From the NCBI RefSeq assembly GCF_048771995.1, contig NC_133024.1:23018001-23082000 (forward strand): a DNA stretch of 64,000 nt. The letters run 5' to 3'. Made by a program: the position numbers and the translations under genes. The DNA is from Taeniopygia guttata (taxonomy: Eukaryota; Chordata; Aves; Passeriformes; Estrildidae). Below, in pieces: positions 50,701-62,884 of the stretch. Within the stretch, counting starts at the first letter, position 1, and each line of letters opens with the position of its first letter. The notes under the pieces were generated by a model. It made no database searches. It was given only the letters and a program-made list of their open reading frames with translations, and was not told the DNA's origin.

Positions 50701-51744
50701 TGGCCTTGGGGCACACATCATAAACTGAGTTGAAGCCAGCCACCATGAAGTTGGAGGGCAGAAATACCCACAACCTATCTTCCTTCATGGAGAGAGGACA
50801 TTAGGTATTCAGATTTCAAGCATGCCAACTAACTCTCCCTATAGCACAAGGCTAATTTCAAAATAACATTTCTATGGCATGGTTTTCCAGGGAGGGCACT
50901 GATGAATCAGTTAGCTGCCCTTTATAATAAGCACAACTGCTTCCTAGACTGCTCTTTTCTACTGCCTTGTCTGCCAGTCATCTCAGTGCCACATGCTCCT
51001 TATTCAAAGGGCACCTGTTGAATAACCATGAAGCAAAGTGACAGAGCAGGGGCAATAAAAAAGGTGAAGCACAAATGCATAGTGCAGTTTTAACCACTAT
51101 ATTTCTGTGGTCTTGCTGTAGGGCCATGAGGATTCTGCTGAATGACTGTGCTGATGTTTGAATGAGGAATGATAAGCCTGTAATTTACTTGCATGGCTGT
51201 GTGACTGCTTCCTGCTGAGTAGGAAAGCCTAGATGGGTCTTTTGAGCTCTAACAGTGCTGCAGCTCAGAGCAGTTCTTTGCTACCACAGGCATCACACAC
51301 ATCCTTGTCTGAATGAGCCCTACACCACAGGTTTGGGTTAAATATTGCTGCCCAGTAACAGCTGGGAAGTCCAGAAATTGCAGAAGGAATATGTTTGCAG
51401 ACAGCTGCTGTGGGAGTAGCTTCTGATGGGTCTGAAATACTATTTGATTTGGAAACTCATCTGTGGAGCAACTTGTATTAAAAGTGCACTACATTAGCAA
51501 AGAAACCTACCCAACATGCTGGTGATTCTGCTGACTCAGAATGTCAGTCTGTCCCTGTCATGCGGAAACTTCAACTCACTATCTCATCCCACCCATGTCT
51601 GACAAGAAGACAGCAGTCACAAAGATAGCTCACCCTCCAAGAGTTTCATAAATATCATCTCTGGGTAGATGGCAGAGAAAGATTCAAATTAGTGAAGGAG
51701 AGGCAGGGAAAATCAAGTATTTCTCTTTAGCAACTTGAGAATTA
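47798..51744. other. No gene seen; single-copy intergenic DNA
   Basis: Unrepetitive, AT-rich, with frames up to 106 aa and no domains. Part of 48100-48300 has the style of a noncoding element (CATTAATGAATA), unsupported otherwise. Confidence 0.6.
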
Positions 51745-51960
51745 CCATATCTGAGTAGACCAAAGGTCCATCTTGTTCACTGCCTTTATTCAGGAGCCAA
51801 ACCTAGGGACAGAGAGAAGCAATAGAAGAAACAGCAAAGATGCTTCTCCCAGACACTCTTCCAGCCTGTAAGAGTTTTCAGCTTTGATACTTTCTGAGGT
51901 AGAGAATGTCTGATTAATCAGCAGACACTTAATTATGAAAGAGCCACAGCAAGTTCTGTT
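51745..51960 (-). mobile_element. Old CR1-like LINE 3' end fragment
   Basis: Begins with the hallmark gagtagaccaaaggtccatc, the 3' end of older amniote CR1 copies in minus orientation. The rest is too diverged for confident alignment, so the right edge is approximate. Confidence 0.5.
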
Positions 51961-54331
51961 TTTTCCCTTATGGATAGGCCAAAAGAAGTTATTCAGGGTC
52001 ATAGGAGACAAATGAAGGAGCCATACAGGTTCAAAGAGATGGCTATGTCAGGGAAAAGTTTATGAAAAGTACAGTAGAGGGGAAATATTAAGAACCTGGG
52101 GTAGATCGAGGGATACTTGTTGGAACTTGTATCATGGGATCAGAGAATAAGAGCTTTTCCACATATGACTTCAAAAGAATCAGATTTGAGATATTTCAAA
52201 AAGTGTCTTCATCACATGCAGTAATGTTAATTACCTTAACCGTGGATATGTTTGGCAGACTAATAACAAAGTTGAACTATGATGTATTTCAAAGGGACTG
52301 AAAGATCAGTGAGAATTTTGTTTTCTCCTTTAGGAATGTGGTAATTGAGAAACTGAAGTAAATTTATCAAGGTCCCAAAGCATGTTAGGAGCAGTAAATA
52401 CATTGCTGCTGTAAAAAAACAGATATGGAACTATTTGAAATTGTAAAAGAAAGGAGTGAATGCTTTATAAACACTTTTAAGCAGTGAAAGTATATAGCTT
52501 TTAAATGATATGAACTCTGGGCTAAGCCTTAGAAAAACTGATAGTGCTGTTGCCAGGGCATAAATGTTCATACATTGAGAAAAGGTTGTTGTTGCTCAGC
52601 TTTATGCATGTTCTTATTAAAGATTTGTTTCCTGAAGTATATGAAAATATCTGTTTGTTTCAGGAGATAATGTTGATTTACTTTAAGCTTTACTTAAGAG
52701 CAATTGAACACCAGGACCAGGAGAAAGCAGCAGAGTCTATTAGGTCCTTGACTGGGGTGACTGAGGAGAGAACAAAGTGTGACTGAAGTCAGCGATGGTG
52801 TAACTGAATTGGGTTCATTCGGATGTTGCAAAGAAATTTGAAAAACTGAAAGCAAGTGGTTCTGCATTCAAATTTTAAATCCACTTATAAAGTAATATTT
52901 ATCAAGGCTTATTTTGGACAGTCTGAGGACTTCTAACTTTGATACTTCTATGGATTTACCTCCTAGGAAGACGGAAGAAGGATCTTAGAAAGATAAAATC
53001 CACAGCAGATCCAAAAATTTTGAATTAATCAAAAGAAACAAACAGAAAGTCCCAAATCAAAGCAAGCAAAAAAACCCCACAAAAAACCAAAGCAAACAAA
53101 ACCCCCATGGGTTTATGATTGGAATGTTGGGATAGATTTTACAGAAATGTGAGATTGCATTGGATACAATGAAAGAATTTTAAATCTTCACTATCATTAA
53201 TGAATTTTGCTTTTGGGGGTTGAAAAGCAGAGTGTGACTGCCAAGTAGAATTTCTGTCTACTTAATAGCATTTCAGGAGAGGGTAGAAAGACTTATCATC
53301 TTTTATGCCTTTTAATAATGTCTTTGTAGAAACTGTGGTGAAATTCTCAGTATTAGATTAAATTACATGTCCAGCACAAACAACTTTGATATGTAGATTA
53401 TCTCACTGCTCCAAGAAAGACAGAAAGTATTGTACAATAGAATGTTGTAGGAAGTGACAGTAAAATAGGATTTAAGATGAGTTTTAAGTCAATGAAGATA
53501 AAACAAATGTTTCCTAAATTTGTTGTGTGTAGAGGAATAGGGCTTTAATGCTGAAATAACATGACATAATTTTTCGAAGTACAAAATCATCCTTTCATTT
53601 TTCTGGGGTGTAACACCTGTGTGCTTACACAGACAGGATCTGTTGATGTCCTAGAAAATAACAAGACAAATTTTGAGCTAGTGAGGTTGCACTGTATGTG
53701 AAGAAGATCTAATAAGAGCCTGCATGAGTTTGACAAAATGGTAAAAAGGGAGATCCAGCAAAGTCCCATTTTCAGTGGGCACAGTACGATCAAAATTAAG
53801 TCAGACAGAGTAGCTCAGCATCCTTTGGGAGATCATTTTGACTTCTTGGATGACTAAACATACAAAGGAGGCATTTTTTGCCAAAGATCTAAGAATTAAT
53901 AACCTTCACTGGCTTCTAAACAACAATACTAAATGAGTTCTGTGCTTTAGCAGCTTTCTTCTCCCTGTTGGTCTATTAGTTCCCAAGGGTTACAGAAAAT
54001 ACTGGAAGACCTTGAGGGCATCACCAAACCTCAAACCATGGCTTGGTAACTACTGAACTTAATGCAAAAAAGAAAATGGCCATGCTGCCATTTTAACATT
54101 TTAACATTCCTTGTTAATGGCTGACAGCCAAGCATGGAAGGGCCTGGCCTGTGTCCTGTGAAACATGGAGATTATCTGACACTGTCAGGTTGCTACGTTT
54201 TTGTGTTTCATGTTGCTTGAGGACTGAGTGTTTTGTTTTCTCTGATTTATTTTGCTTTTAAGCTTTTAGCCTTAGGAAGGAAATTAATAGCATATAAAGT
54301 TTTAGGCAGAGATCAGTGCTGGTTTTGAACA
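51961..54331. other. No gene seen; AT-rich intergenic DNA
   Basis: The 80-aa plus frame at 52544-52786 is unrecognised. The A/C tract at 53058-53106 is listed separately. Confidence 0.6.
53058..53106 (+). repeat. A/C low-complexity tract
   Basis: A- and C-only runs with GCAAG breaks; complement of the T/G class. Confidence 0.8.
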
Positions 54332-54935
54332 GAATCATAGAATGGTTTGGATTGGAAGGAATCTTAAAGGTCATCTAGTTCCAAACCCCTGACATGGGCA
54401 GAGACATCTACCAGACCAGGTTGCTCCAAGCCCCATCCAACCTGGCACTTCCAGGAGATGGGGCATCTACCAGTTCTTTTGCCTATGTCTTCCAGTACCT
54501 CATCACCCATGCATGAAAGAATTTCTTCCTAGTACCCAATGTAAACCTACTTTCAGCTTGAAGCCATTCTCACTTGCCCTGTCATTACATGCTCTTGTTA
54601 AAAGTCCCTCTCCATCTTTCTTGTAGGCTTCCTTCTGGTACTGGAAGGCCACAATTATGTCACCATGAAGCCTTCTCTTCTTCTGGCTGAACAATCCCAG
54701 CTCTCTCAGTCTGCCTTATAGGAGAAGTTTTCCATCCCTCCAGCCATCTTGGTGACCCTCTGGACTCGTTCCAATCGGTCAATGTCTCTCCTGTGCCAAG
54801 GACCTCAGAGCTGGGTGCAGTACTGCAGGTGGGATCTCACAGAGCAGAGCAGAAGGGCAGAATGCCTGCCCTTTTCCTCCTAGCCACACTGCTTTTGATG
54901 TAGCTCAGGCAATGGCAGTGTTATTTTTGAACTGT
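54332..54935 (-). mobile_element. CR1 LINE 3' fragment
   Basis: Minus-strand CR1, starting agaatcatagaatggtttgg and passing through accaggttgctccaagcccc, agctctctcagtctgcctta and accctctggactcgttcc. About 600 bp; ORF2 C-terminal codons are broken. Confidence 0.93.
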
Positions 54936-54986
54936 GACTAGTTTTGAGAAAGCTGGACGTACATAATTTGCTTTTCTAACTTTATA

Positions 54987-55019
54987 AAGACCTAACACCG
55001 ATTCCTTGTGTTAGGTCTT
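54987..55019. repeat. Perfect 12-bp stem hairpin
   Basis: AAGACCTAACAC (54987-54998) and GTGTTAGGTCTT (55008-55019) are exact complements separated by 9 bases. It lies about 50 bp beyond the right edge of the CR1 at 54332-54935, in unrecognised sequence. Confidence 0.9.
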
Positions 55020-58000
55020 GAAAAGAACTCTAAAATGAGAAAGCTCAGAATTACACTTCCTGAAGCAGATAAAATTGTATTCTCTTGTAGGAATTCTTAA
55101 CAATAGAACCTTTCAATATATGATGATATGATACAGATAAGATTGTCAAACTCTCCATCATTTACTATGGAACATTGTTCATATTTGAGTTTAGCTTTCA
55201 TAACAAACAGAGAATGAACTTCTTTTTCCTCCTGTCTAACTGAATAAATTAGGGCAACACAGAAGTAGTACCCTTCAAATTTTATACCATACATTATTAA
55301 AATAAATTTAAACTTGACTCCACGGAGATGAACGCACATGAGGAGACCATCTAGGTCAGCATGCTTGTCCTCTCTGATATAGTTGGTAAATGAATGCATT
55401 TTTCCTCCTTTCTCCCTCAAGCTGAAGGAGACCTTTCCCCCTCCACTGAGCCCTGCATCTGCTGTGTCATTACCAGGCATAAAGGTCTCTGTGTGCTTGA
55501 CTGTGGGTCTTCATCACCTCCCTTGCTGCTTCCTGCTGCCTTCTGCAGGCTCAGAAACCTTCTCTGGCCTCTATTTGTGTCAGGTTGGGCTTCAGCTACT
55601 GGACAGAGGGGACTGACAGCTCTGGGTAGCAACTACACCAGGGGACAAGCTGAGTGAATTGTGCATGCAGGTTGTAGGGCAAAGAAAGGGGTGCAGCAGG
55701 TAGGAACTAAGACTGGCAGCATGTCACGTGCTTCTCTAGCATATCACAGTGCCAGGCATGCATGGGATATGGCACTTTGTTGTACAGAACAGTTATGTCA
55801 GGTGGTGAGTAGGACTGCTTTGAGAAATTAGGCTGACCCTCTCCAGAAAGTTTTGTTTTCTCCTTGCCACCAAAATTGCTTGGGGAAGGAGCTAATCCCA
55901 CAGTTTTACACAGAAAATTCACCATTATGCTTGGAGCAACTCCTAAGCCTCCAGAAAATCACAGTCCAGAAACATAGCTCGGTATCCTGTAGAGCTGAGT
56001 GAAAACAGAGCCCTTTGCTGTAATGCAGTTTCCATGCACGGGGCAGCAGATTTGGATTCCCGCCTGCACAGACCTGGACTCTTAATAAAATTCCATCTGT
56101 GTTTCCTGCCCTCTGGGGTGAATTCCTTTGGCTAACAGTGAGGTCTTGGAAAAGAAATAATAATTGCTGTACCAGGGCACTCTTAAGAAGCTTGGGTATG
56201 GTGTGGATCTGATAATGTAGAACTCTTTTAGTTGTAACAAAATTTTAGCTGTGATGAGACTGAACTATGACCCATTCTCTGTCCAAGCCCTGTGCTCTGC
56301 ATTTTGGACTGGGGAGCTCTTCCACTTCAGTCAGATGCAGTGAGTTTTGTGTCGAGGCTCCTACTGCAAGGGAACAATCCTCTGCATATATCATGTCTGC
56401 CTGGCAGGCTGAGGGATCTGGACTTGCCTCTTTCCTCTCAGTGGGTATCTTGTGGCTAAACTAAATGAAGTCATGGCAAGGAGAGAGTATTTTTAGGGCC
56501 TTAAAGGCAATTGGATGTTTGCAGTTTTCCTGCTCTTTTAATTCTTGGTAGATCTTTGCTGCTCTAACTGTTCAGCTGTGGGTAAGTGAAAGGGTTCTGC
56601 TCCAATATAAATACTTCATACATCCATTACCAGTCTATGTTTTGGAGTTTGCTTCTATCTTCTATCATTGATCCTGATCCATGTGGCCTGGTCACCATGT
56701 GCCTGTGACTGAAGCATGACCATGGTTAGAAATTTTTAATCCCTTTCCTGAAAGGCAGATTTGGCCTGTTGAGTGTCCTTCATCTCTGGAAACATCAATC
56801 CACAGCTGACACTGATGTGCCAGTTAAGGCCATAGGAAGGTGTTCAGTTGTTTTCCCTCATCCATTTCCTATCTGTGTCCAAGGTACCCCATGTACCTTC
56901 CCTCATGCAGGCTGCTTCAGCTCAAGTTAGCTCTTATGCTGGAGAGAAGGAGTCTGGCCAGCTGAGGGGACGGCACAGAAGGAGGATGAGCCTGTCTCTG
57001 CCCATCTTCCTCCCAGTGCTGAAGCATCCAGGTCATCGTCCCCACCCTTGCATCAATGAGGCGCATTGTGAGCACATGCAGAGCACGACCAGGTGGTCCA
57101 AAGCAGGCTCAGGAAATTGTGCCTCACACCACAGTGCTCTCATGTCATCATACTGATATCACTGGGCACCTCCCCTGTTCAGCACTGCAGTGCCAGGGAA
57201 ATGCCAATATATCACCAGAGGAAGCCAGGAGGGGAGTAAAACAGAACTGGGGGTGGACTTTCCTTCTCCAATCCTGTGTGCAGTCAGTGTGTGGGACACA
57301 CACCTCAGCGTTTGTGTCCATCTCAGCCCCATCACAGCCCACAGCACAGAACAGCACAGCCATCCCCACTGGCACTGTGAGGTGTGAGCCTGGGTACTGA
57401 CAGCCACTTGTTGTGGCACTGCAGGACTTAGAGTGAAGGCTGGGGCCAGCCTGAGAAGCAGGGTAAATTGGCCCATGCTGAGCTCCTGGCTGACACTGAT
57501 TCTTGTTCAAAGCTTGCTTTTCTGAGCCTGTGATACAGCAGGAGGGACTATATTGAACAGCACATATTGAAGGGTCCCTGGAGAAGAAGAAAGGGGCTTC
57601 CTGGGTTATCTTGTCTCACATTTGGTTTGGCTTGTAAAGTATCACATTCCATCATGGCAAACTACAACTACACTGATAATAATAGCTGATAGGTTGACTG
57701 CTTTCTGTGATGACATTTTTCTTTTTTGACAGACAAGCAGATGAGATTTCATTTTATTTAAGAGTTATAGTTTGAGCACTAAGATGTGCTGGGATTTAAC
57801 TGTTATGTTTGAATTTTTGATGATTCTGAAGCTCAGTAATAATTAACATTGACCCAGGGGTTGTTCAGATCATTTTTTGTGCATGTTAAAATTATTCTCC
57901 CCTTGCTTTTACCCAGGTATTCAAGTTTGAATACACCACACAATTTACAGAAAACATTTTTTTTCTAAAATTATGAAAACAGGGAAATTATTGAGGCAAT

Positions 58001-59079
58001 TTCTTATTATGTGTGATATTGTAAAGTCAGGTGTCTTCAGTGCTGTGAGCCCAGCCATGCAGGCATGGGAAGAAAAATGGAAATCACAGGGAATAAATGC
58101 AGAGCACCTGTGCACATCCCTGTGACTAGCTTGATGGCAACAGGTGCTAATGTCACGTGAGCTCAGTATTGTCCAGGATAAGTAAACCACCAGTCATTAA
58201 AGGCACTGAATGGTTTAGAGCATTCCTGGACTGGCATTTTCTAAGGCCTTCTCTGCAAAAATAAATGGTATTGTGGCTTTGAAAATCATGGCTTTAAAGC
58301 CTCTTATTTCGGTCTTAGGTCAAAATAAACTAAGCTATCCTTTTCTAATATTAATAATTCAGGATTAGGTGAAATCCAAGGTAAATTGACATAAGTGATC
58401 CTTATACTGAAAAATGGGTATTCCTCCAAGGAGATTCGTGACTATGTCTAAATCATTTAGAAAAGGTTGGTTTGGTTGTAGTGTTGCACTGTACTGTTTT
58501 TTTATCACTAAGACATAGATGGCTGAAAGTGAGGCCAAATGAGACCAGAGCTGCAAAGCTACTGAGGAGATTGAAATTACAAGTGGTCCCACAGTGGGAT
58601 TTTCAGGAATGTTTATTCAAATGAGAATACCAAAAAATCGTTATAAAATTGGCTTTTTCCCCACCAGCTTGAAAGTTGGCTAACAAAAGGCAAGGCTACC
58701 ACTATATGTGGAACATATGAATAGAGAGAAAACCCAGTCTATCTCCCAGTGAAAGAAAGTTGCTTACTTCAGAGCTGTTTTTACTGAATCTTTAAATATC
58801 CCTAGTAACGGGACTTTCACAGTACTTCTCTCAAAGAGACGCCTCTTCAGTTTAGTATGGTTACCACTGGGACAGCTCCTATAGGCAAACTGTTTTCTTC
58901 TTGTTTTCATTTAGTTTTGTTTGGCCAGGGAATCAACCTGATTACAGTCCCAGGAGCAGGTTGGAACTATGTGCTTCTTCAAAATGAAACTGAATCTGAT
59001 GTCGTGCTATTGAACCGAAATCAGCAGCTGGACTGAAGATACTTTTTCTTTCGATCTGTAGGGACCTCAAGCTGCTGGG
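55020..59079. other. No gene seen; single-copy DNA 5' of GAP43
   Basis: GC-richer patches (55420-55620, 56930-57430) give overlapping frames on both strands up to 127 aa, none recognised. Confidence 0.6.
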
Positions 59080-59330
59080 GTAACCTTGCAGCAGAACTGA
59101 ACGGGCTTTAAAAGCACAGTTTTGTGTCTCTTACTCCACCCACCTTATTTTGTAATAACCACTAATATGTCTCGTTACTTTGAACTTGTCATTACCCTTT
59201 TAAATTAAAGATATGACTCACCATATTAATTACTTTTTATGAAACATACCCCCCTTCATGGTGAAGTAACATGAAACGTACAGCAAACAGTATTTCGGAG
59301 TGTGTATCACTCCAAATGGTTCCATTCTAG
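59080..59330. promoter_or_regulatory. Candidate conserved noncoding block 3.5 kb 5' of GAP43
   Basis: AT-rich and non-repeat, with GTAATAACC, CACTAATATG, TCATTACC, AATTAAAG and ATTAATTAC in 150 bp. It could be a distal GAP43 element. Inference from motif density only. Confidence 0.3.
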
Positions 59331-61338
59331 AGGCTTGAAGCTTTCGAAAATATCACACCTCTCCACCTCCTTAGCTGTCATTCAGTCAAGTCTCACAGAT
59401 GAAGCTTTTAAAATCTGTGGTCGTTATTCACCACCTTCTTCTAGCTCACTAACCTGGTCCCCCATTCATGTTATTCTTTGGAACTACTCTTCCTTTTAGT
59501 TGTGTAGATTCAAAAGCCAAGGTCAAAGGGGCCTTTCAGAGCCCATGATGCAGTGTTATCCTGCAACTCTGAAAGAGTGCTGAATGAGCCAGAGTTGGCA
59601 GTGCCCTGAAGACACAAAGGTATCATTTGGATGAAAGCATCTTCAGTTGGGCACTTAAAGAGATGGAGATTCACCTATTCTTCTTCCTTTAATTTTTGCT
59701 TCTGATTTTCATCATTCCCTGGCTGAAGTTTGTGCCTTTATTTCCCTCTCATTCTCTTTCGCCTTTTCATTGCTGTGGACTTGTCCTTTCTTCCTGCTAT
59801 GTTATAATTTACTTTACAGTTTGAAGTGAAAACAGCCAAAATGGCAAGGCAAGGGATGCTGAGATATGATTTTCAGAACCATATAATTTGCTGAATAATT
59901 TCAGATCCAACTTTTAAATATACTTAAAGGGTCCTGATTTGAAAGAGTGTGTTGTTAGAAACTGACATGCCCTGAAAATTCAGGTTTCAATGTATGACTC
60001 TTCTCTGTAACAAGATTAATTCAGAGGAAACATGGATGTGAGCCTATAGACCTCTAAGCTACTCATCACTAAGTCTGTATGTTTGGGGAACACATTAAGG
60101 AGGTTTTGTATATATGTCAAAAGTTACTTGCAATAAACTGGAGCGTACAGTTCTCGTGGGGCTGGGCATGAAGAGAGCTGGCTCTGCCTTTGGCTGACTG
60201 ATGGGGATGAGCAACTGCCCTGGGTGAGCACAGGAAAATTGCCTGACCCTCCCTGACTGCACCAGCACAGTTCTGCTGCCAGCCTGCTCCCCCTCGAGGT
60301 GGGTGTCTGAGGAAGTTGGGGGCTGGGAAGGCTTTCCTCATCAGGGCTCCCTAGCACAGGGAGGTTCCCTAAAACGGCCTTGTCAGTAGGAAGAAAATAA
60401 AGCTTCCAAAACACTTCTGAAGCATGATTTGTCTGACCTAGTTTAGGCTTCTGCTTTAGGATGATCTGAGTCACACCCTCAAAGTTCCCATTTCTCTTCA
60501 TTGTCACCAAAGGGAGACCCAGTTGAAGCTCTCAGACACGTTTGACCAGGGAATTCCCATCTCCCAAGGGCATGGGGAACAGCCATGTGGGTTGGCAAGT
60601 GCCCAGAAGCTCATGACACCCTCTCTCCATCAGGAGATGAGCCCCCAGCAACTCCAGAGGCCAAGGCAGAGGCTCCTAAGTCCCACAGGTGTAATTCAAA
60701 ATGCCATTGCACTGCTCCTCAGTGCCCTGGCATGGTGTCGTCAGCAGCAATGTACGTCACACAGATCTCTTCCTCAAATGTGATGTCCACTGCTTTCTAC
60801 TACTCCACTTCATACCTGTCTTCTTTTATGATTGAACAGTTTGCCTTCTTTTTTTATCTGCATGCTTTTTCTGAAGCTGAATCTGATTTTTGTTACTTAA
60901 TCCTTTGGTCTACTTCTGTGTCAGCTGGTACTTGCAATTCTTCCCAGTTTAGTATCTTCTCTGAATGTCATTACCATATCATTATTCTCTCTTACTAGTC
61001 TGTAACCCAGGACTAATGCTGATACCTTTCTGACTCCAAAATACACTTTCTCAAATTGCATACAGATGTAGATAGCTAGCTAGATTTTCTTTGAAATGTT
61101 GTTTGGTTTTCTTAAAATAAATGGTGTACTGGGAACTGCAATGATATCATAGCAACAGGATATGATTATGTAGGAGTCTATATGAGGGGTATTCCAGAAA
61201 CTGTATCTATATACGTATGCATTTATTTGTATGAGTGTGCACACATGCATGAATATTTGTGTTAATAATGTATTTAGATATAATTAAAGAGCAAAAACCT
61301 AATTAATAACCTAAGACCATTTTTATTCTCCTTTGCAG
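59331..61338. other. No gene seen; proximal 5' flank of GAP43
   Basis: A GC-richer patch at 60130-60770 holds minus and plus frames up to 137 aa without known domains. The rest is AT-rich. Confidence 0.6.
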
Positions 61339-61451
61339 GCGGTTTTATCTTAAAAATACATTAGAAGTAACTCCATGGTGTGGCAAAGAAGCTGATGTAG
61401 TGACATTAGTGCTAAATAGAGAACAGCATCTGACTGTGCCTCCTAGACTCA
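61339..61451 (+). other. Exon-like segment upstream of GAP43 (unproven)
   Basis: A pyrimidine-rich acceptor (TTTTATTCTCCTTTGCAG, ending 61338) and a consensus donor (GTAAGTG, from 61452) bound 113 bp. One frame is open throughout (37 codons), starting after one base. At this length an open frame is expected fairly often by chance. I do not recognise the peptide. It could be a noncoding upstream exon, part of a lncRNA, or coincidence. Confidence 0.25.
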
Positions 61452-61667
61452 GTAAGTGAAATAAGCAAGATTTGAATTTTGGTCGATGAAATCCTAAAAA
61501 TCCAGCAATTAAAAAAACCATATTTTTAACATGCCCAGCATTGTCACACTTTGGTTTAACTGTTGTCTGGGATATTTTTTCCCAATGACAGATAACAGCT
61601 ATCCAGCTCATGTATATTCTAAGAAAACACGGCGCTATAACTTTCCAGACGTGTGCTTGGGAGCGAG

Positions 61668-61786
61668 TGCATGTGCGCATTAATGTTTGCTGGGGCTCCT
61701 GCATCGCCATGATCTCCTGTGCATGCAGAGCCATGCACTCCTGCTCCCACACGTGCATGGAGGGTGCCTCCGTGTGTGAACATGCA
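61668..61786. promoter_or_regulatory. Cluster of six TGCATG/CATGCA motifs upstream of GAP43
   Basis: TGCATG occurs at 61668, 61720 and 61754, and its complement CATGCA at 61722, 61732 and 61781. That is six in about 120 bp, where far fewer than one is expected by chance. Further copies lie at 62074 and 62651. In RNA, UGCAUG is the RBFOX site; in DNA the motif resembles part of POU and B3-like sites. Role unknown. Confidence 0.5.
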
Positions 61787-62532
61787 CATCTGCCTCGCAG
61801 TAGTTCGCAGCAATTTGCAGGCAGAGATCAATAGGAGTAGAAATTACTTTGACACGGAAATTAATTGAGATCTATATGGAAGAAAAAGGGATGATTTCCA
61901 GACGTGTTTGGAAGAAAAAAAAAATATTGCAGGAGTATCGTTTTCTGATCGTTTTCTGTGCCTGTGGAAGGTCTGTGGAATGGACTGAGGGAGCAAGGGA
62001 GAAAGTTGTCCCGTTCAGTGGTGCAGGACATCACTATTCAGGGTTTATGCCTGACATACGGAGAAGGCAGCACGTGCATGTGTGGTTGCGAGTGTGCTGG
62101 GGAGAGGGATTTTTAACAGCCATTTTAACATATTTACCAGCTCCCGTTTAGCTCGCAGCTCCCACCTACGGTACATCACCTGTGCACGGCATATAGTGCC
62201 TGCCGTGGCAGTACCTCCATTCCCTCTTCTCCCCTCCGTGCCCACGCCAGCCCACCCCACCCAAGCAAAGATTTATGTTTTCTTCGCTCATAAATTCCAC
62301 TCCTGGCCGTGGCCAGGGGGCTTCGGCTGCTACGGTGGGAGTAGGGCCAGGGGCTCCCCAGCCGCCCGGTCCCCTCCTCGCCCGGTGCCTCCCAGACACA
62401 CCCCAGCCCACCCCACCCCTCCGCAGCCCGCAGTGTCCCCTCTCCCCTGTCGCCTCCGTACGGTGGGAAAGTCGTTGGGTAATTGGGTCCAGATTGAAGA
62501 TTTTAATTATTCATGAGGCTGGCGAGGGACTT

Positions 62533-62580
62533 GGGGGGGGGGGGGTGGGGGTGGCTGCCGGGGTGGGGGTGGGGTGGGGA
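62533..62580 (+). other. G-rich block, likely G-quadruplex, in GAP43 promoter
   Basis: A run of about 13 G is followed by five more tracts of four or five G with short loops, all on the plus (non-template) strand. This meets the usual G-quadruplex rule several times over. It is about 300 bp upstream of the GAP43 ATG. Confidence 0.7.
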
Positions 62581-62705
62581 GGTGACGAGTCAGGGAGAGC
62601 TGGCGAACAATTCTGGGAAGGCTAGGGAGGGAGGCAGGGAGAGGCAGCGTGTGCATGTGTGATGAGCAATAGCTGCGGACCTTCCAGTTGCTGCTAACTG
62701 CCCTG

Positions 62706-62746
62706 GTGTGTGTGCGCGCGTGTGCTCGTGTGTGTATGTGTGTGTG
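62706..62746 (+). repeat. Alternating GT/GC tract (Z-DNA type) near GAP43
   Basis: About 41 bp of nearly perfect purine-pyrimidine alternation (GT with a GCGCGC core). Such tracts can form Z-DNA. It abuts the homopurine tract to its right. Confidence 0.85.
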
Positions 62747-62749
62747 AGC

Positions 62750-62873
62750 GAGAGAGAGAGGCAGAGAGAGAGGGAGGGAGGGAGGGAGGGAGTGGAGAGG
62801 GTGGGGGGGAGAGATAAGAGAGAGAAGAGGAAAAGGAGAGAGGAGAAGGAAGGAAGAAGAAGGAAGGAAGGGG
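62750..62873 (+). repeat. GA/GGGA homopurine tract in the GAP43 leader
   Basis: About 124 bp almost wholly of G and A, running through GA dinucleotides, GGGA units and GGAA/GAAG units, broken by very few pyrimidines. It ends 11 bp before the GAP43 ATG. Such mirror-like purine tracts can form triplex (H-DNA). I recall GA-rich repeats in the rat GAP43 promoter, so the feature is probably conserved in kind. Confidence 0.85.
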
Positions 62874-62884
62874 ACAATACGATC

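Larger units (their letters stand above)
61600..62705 (+). promoter_or_regulatory. GAP43: GAP43 promoter region
   Basis: This lies immediately 5' of GAP43 exon 1. Visible sites are: a CACGTG E-box (62071-62076); an inverted CCAAT box, ATTGG (62482-62486); an AT-rich homeodomain/POU-like site, TTTTAATTATTCATG (62501-62515); an AP-1-like spaced dyad, TGACGAGTCA (62583-62592); and a CAGTTG E-box inside the dyad CAGTTGCTGCTAACTG (62685-62700). From memory, the mammalian GAP43 core promoter also has a conserved E-box of this type that restricts expression to neurons. The stretch 62200-62470 is GC-rich. I see no convincing TATA box at a fixed distance. Function of each site is inference. Confidence 0.7.

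Noticed and set aside
52544-52786. 80-aa plus-strand frame with a coding-like C-terminal half
   Set aside because: No recognised family, no splice sites that make an exon chain, AT-rich surroundings.
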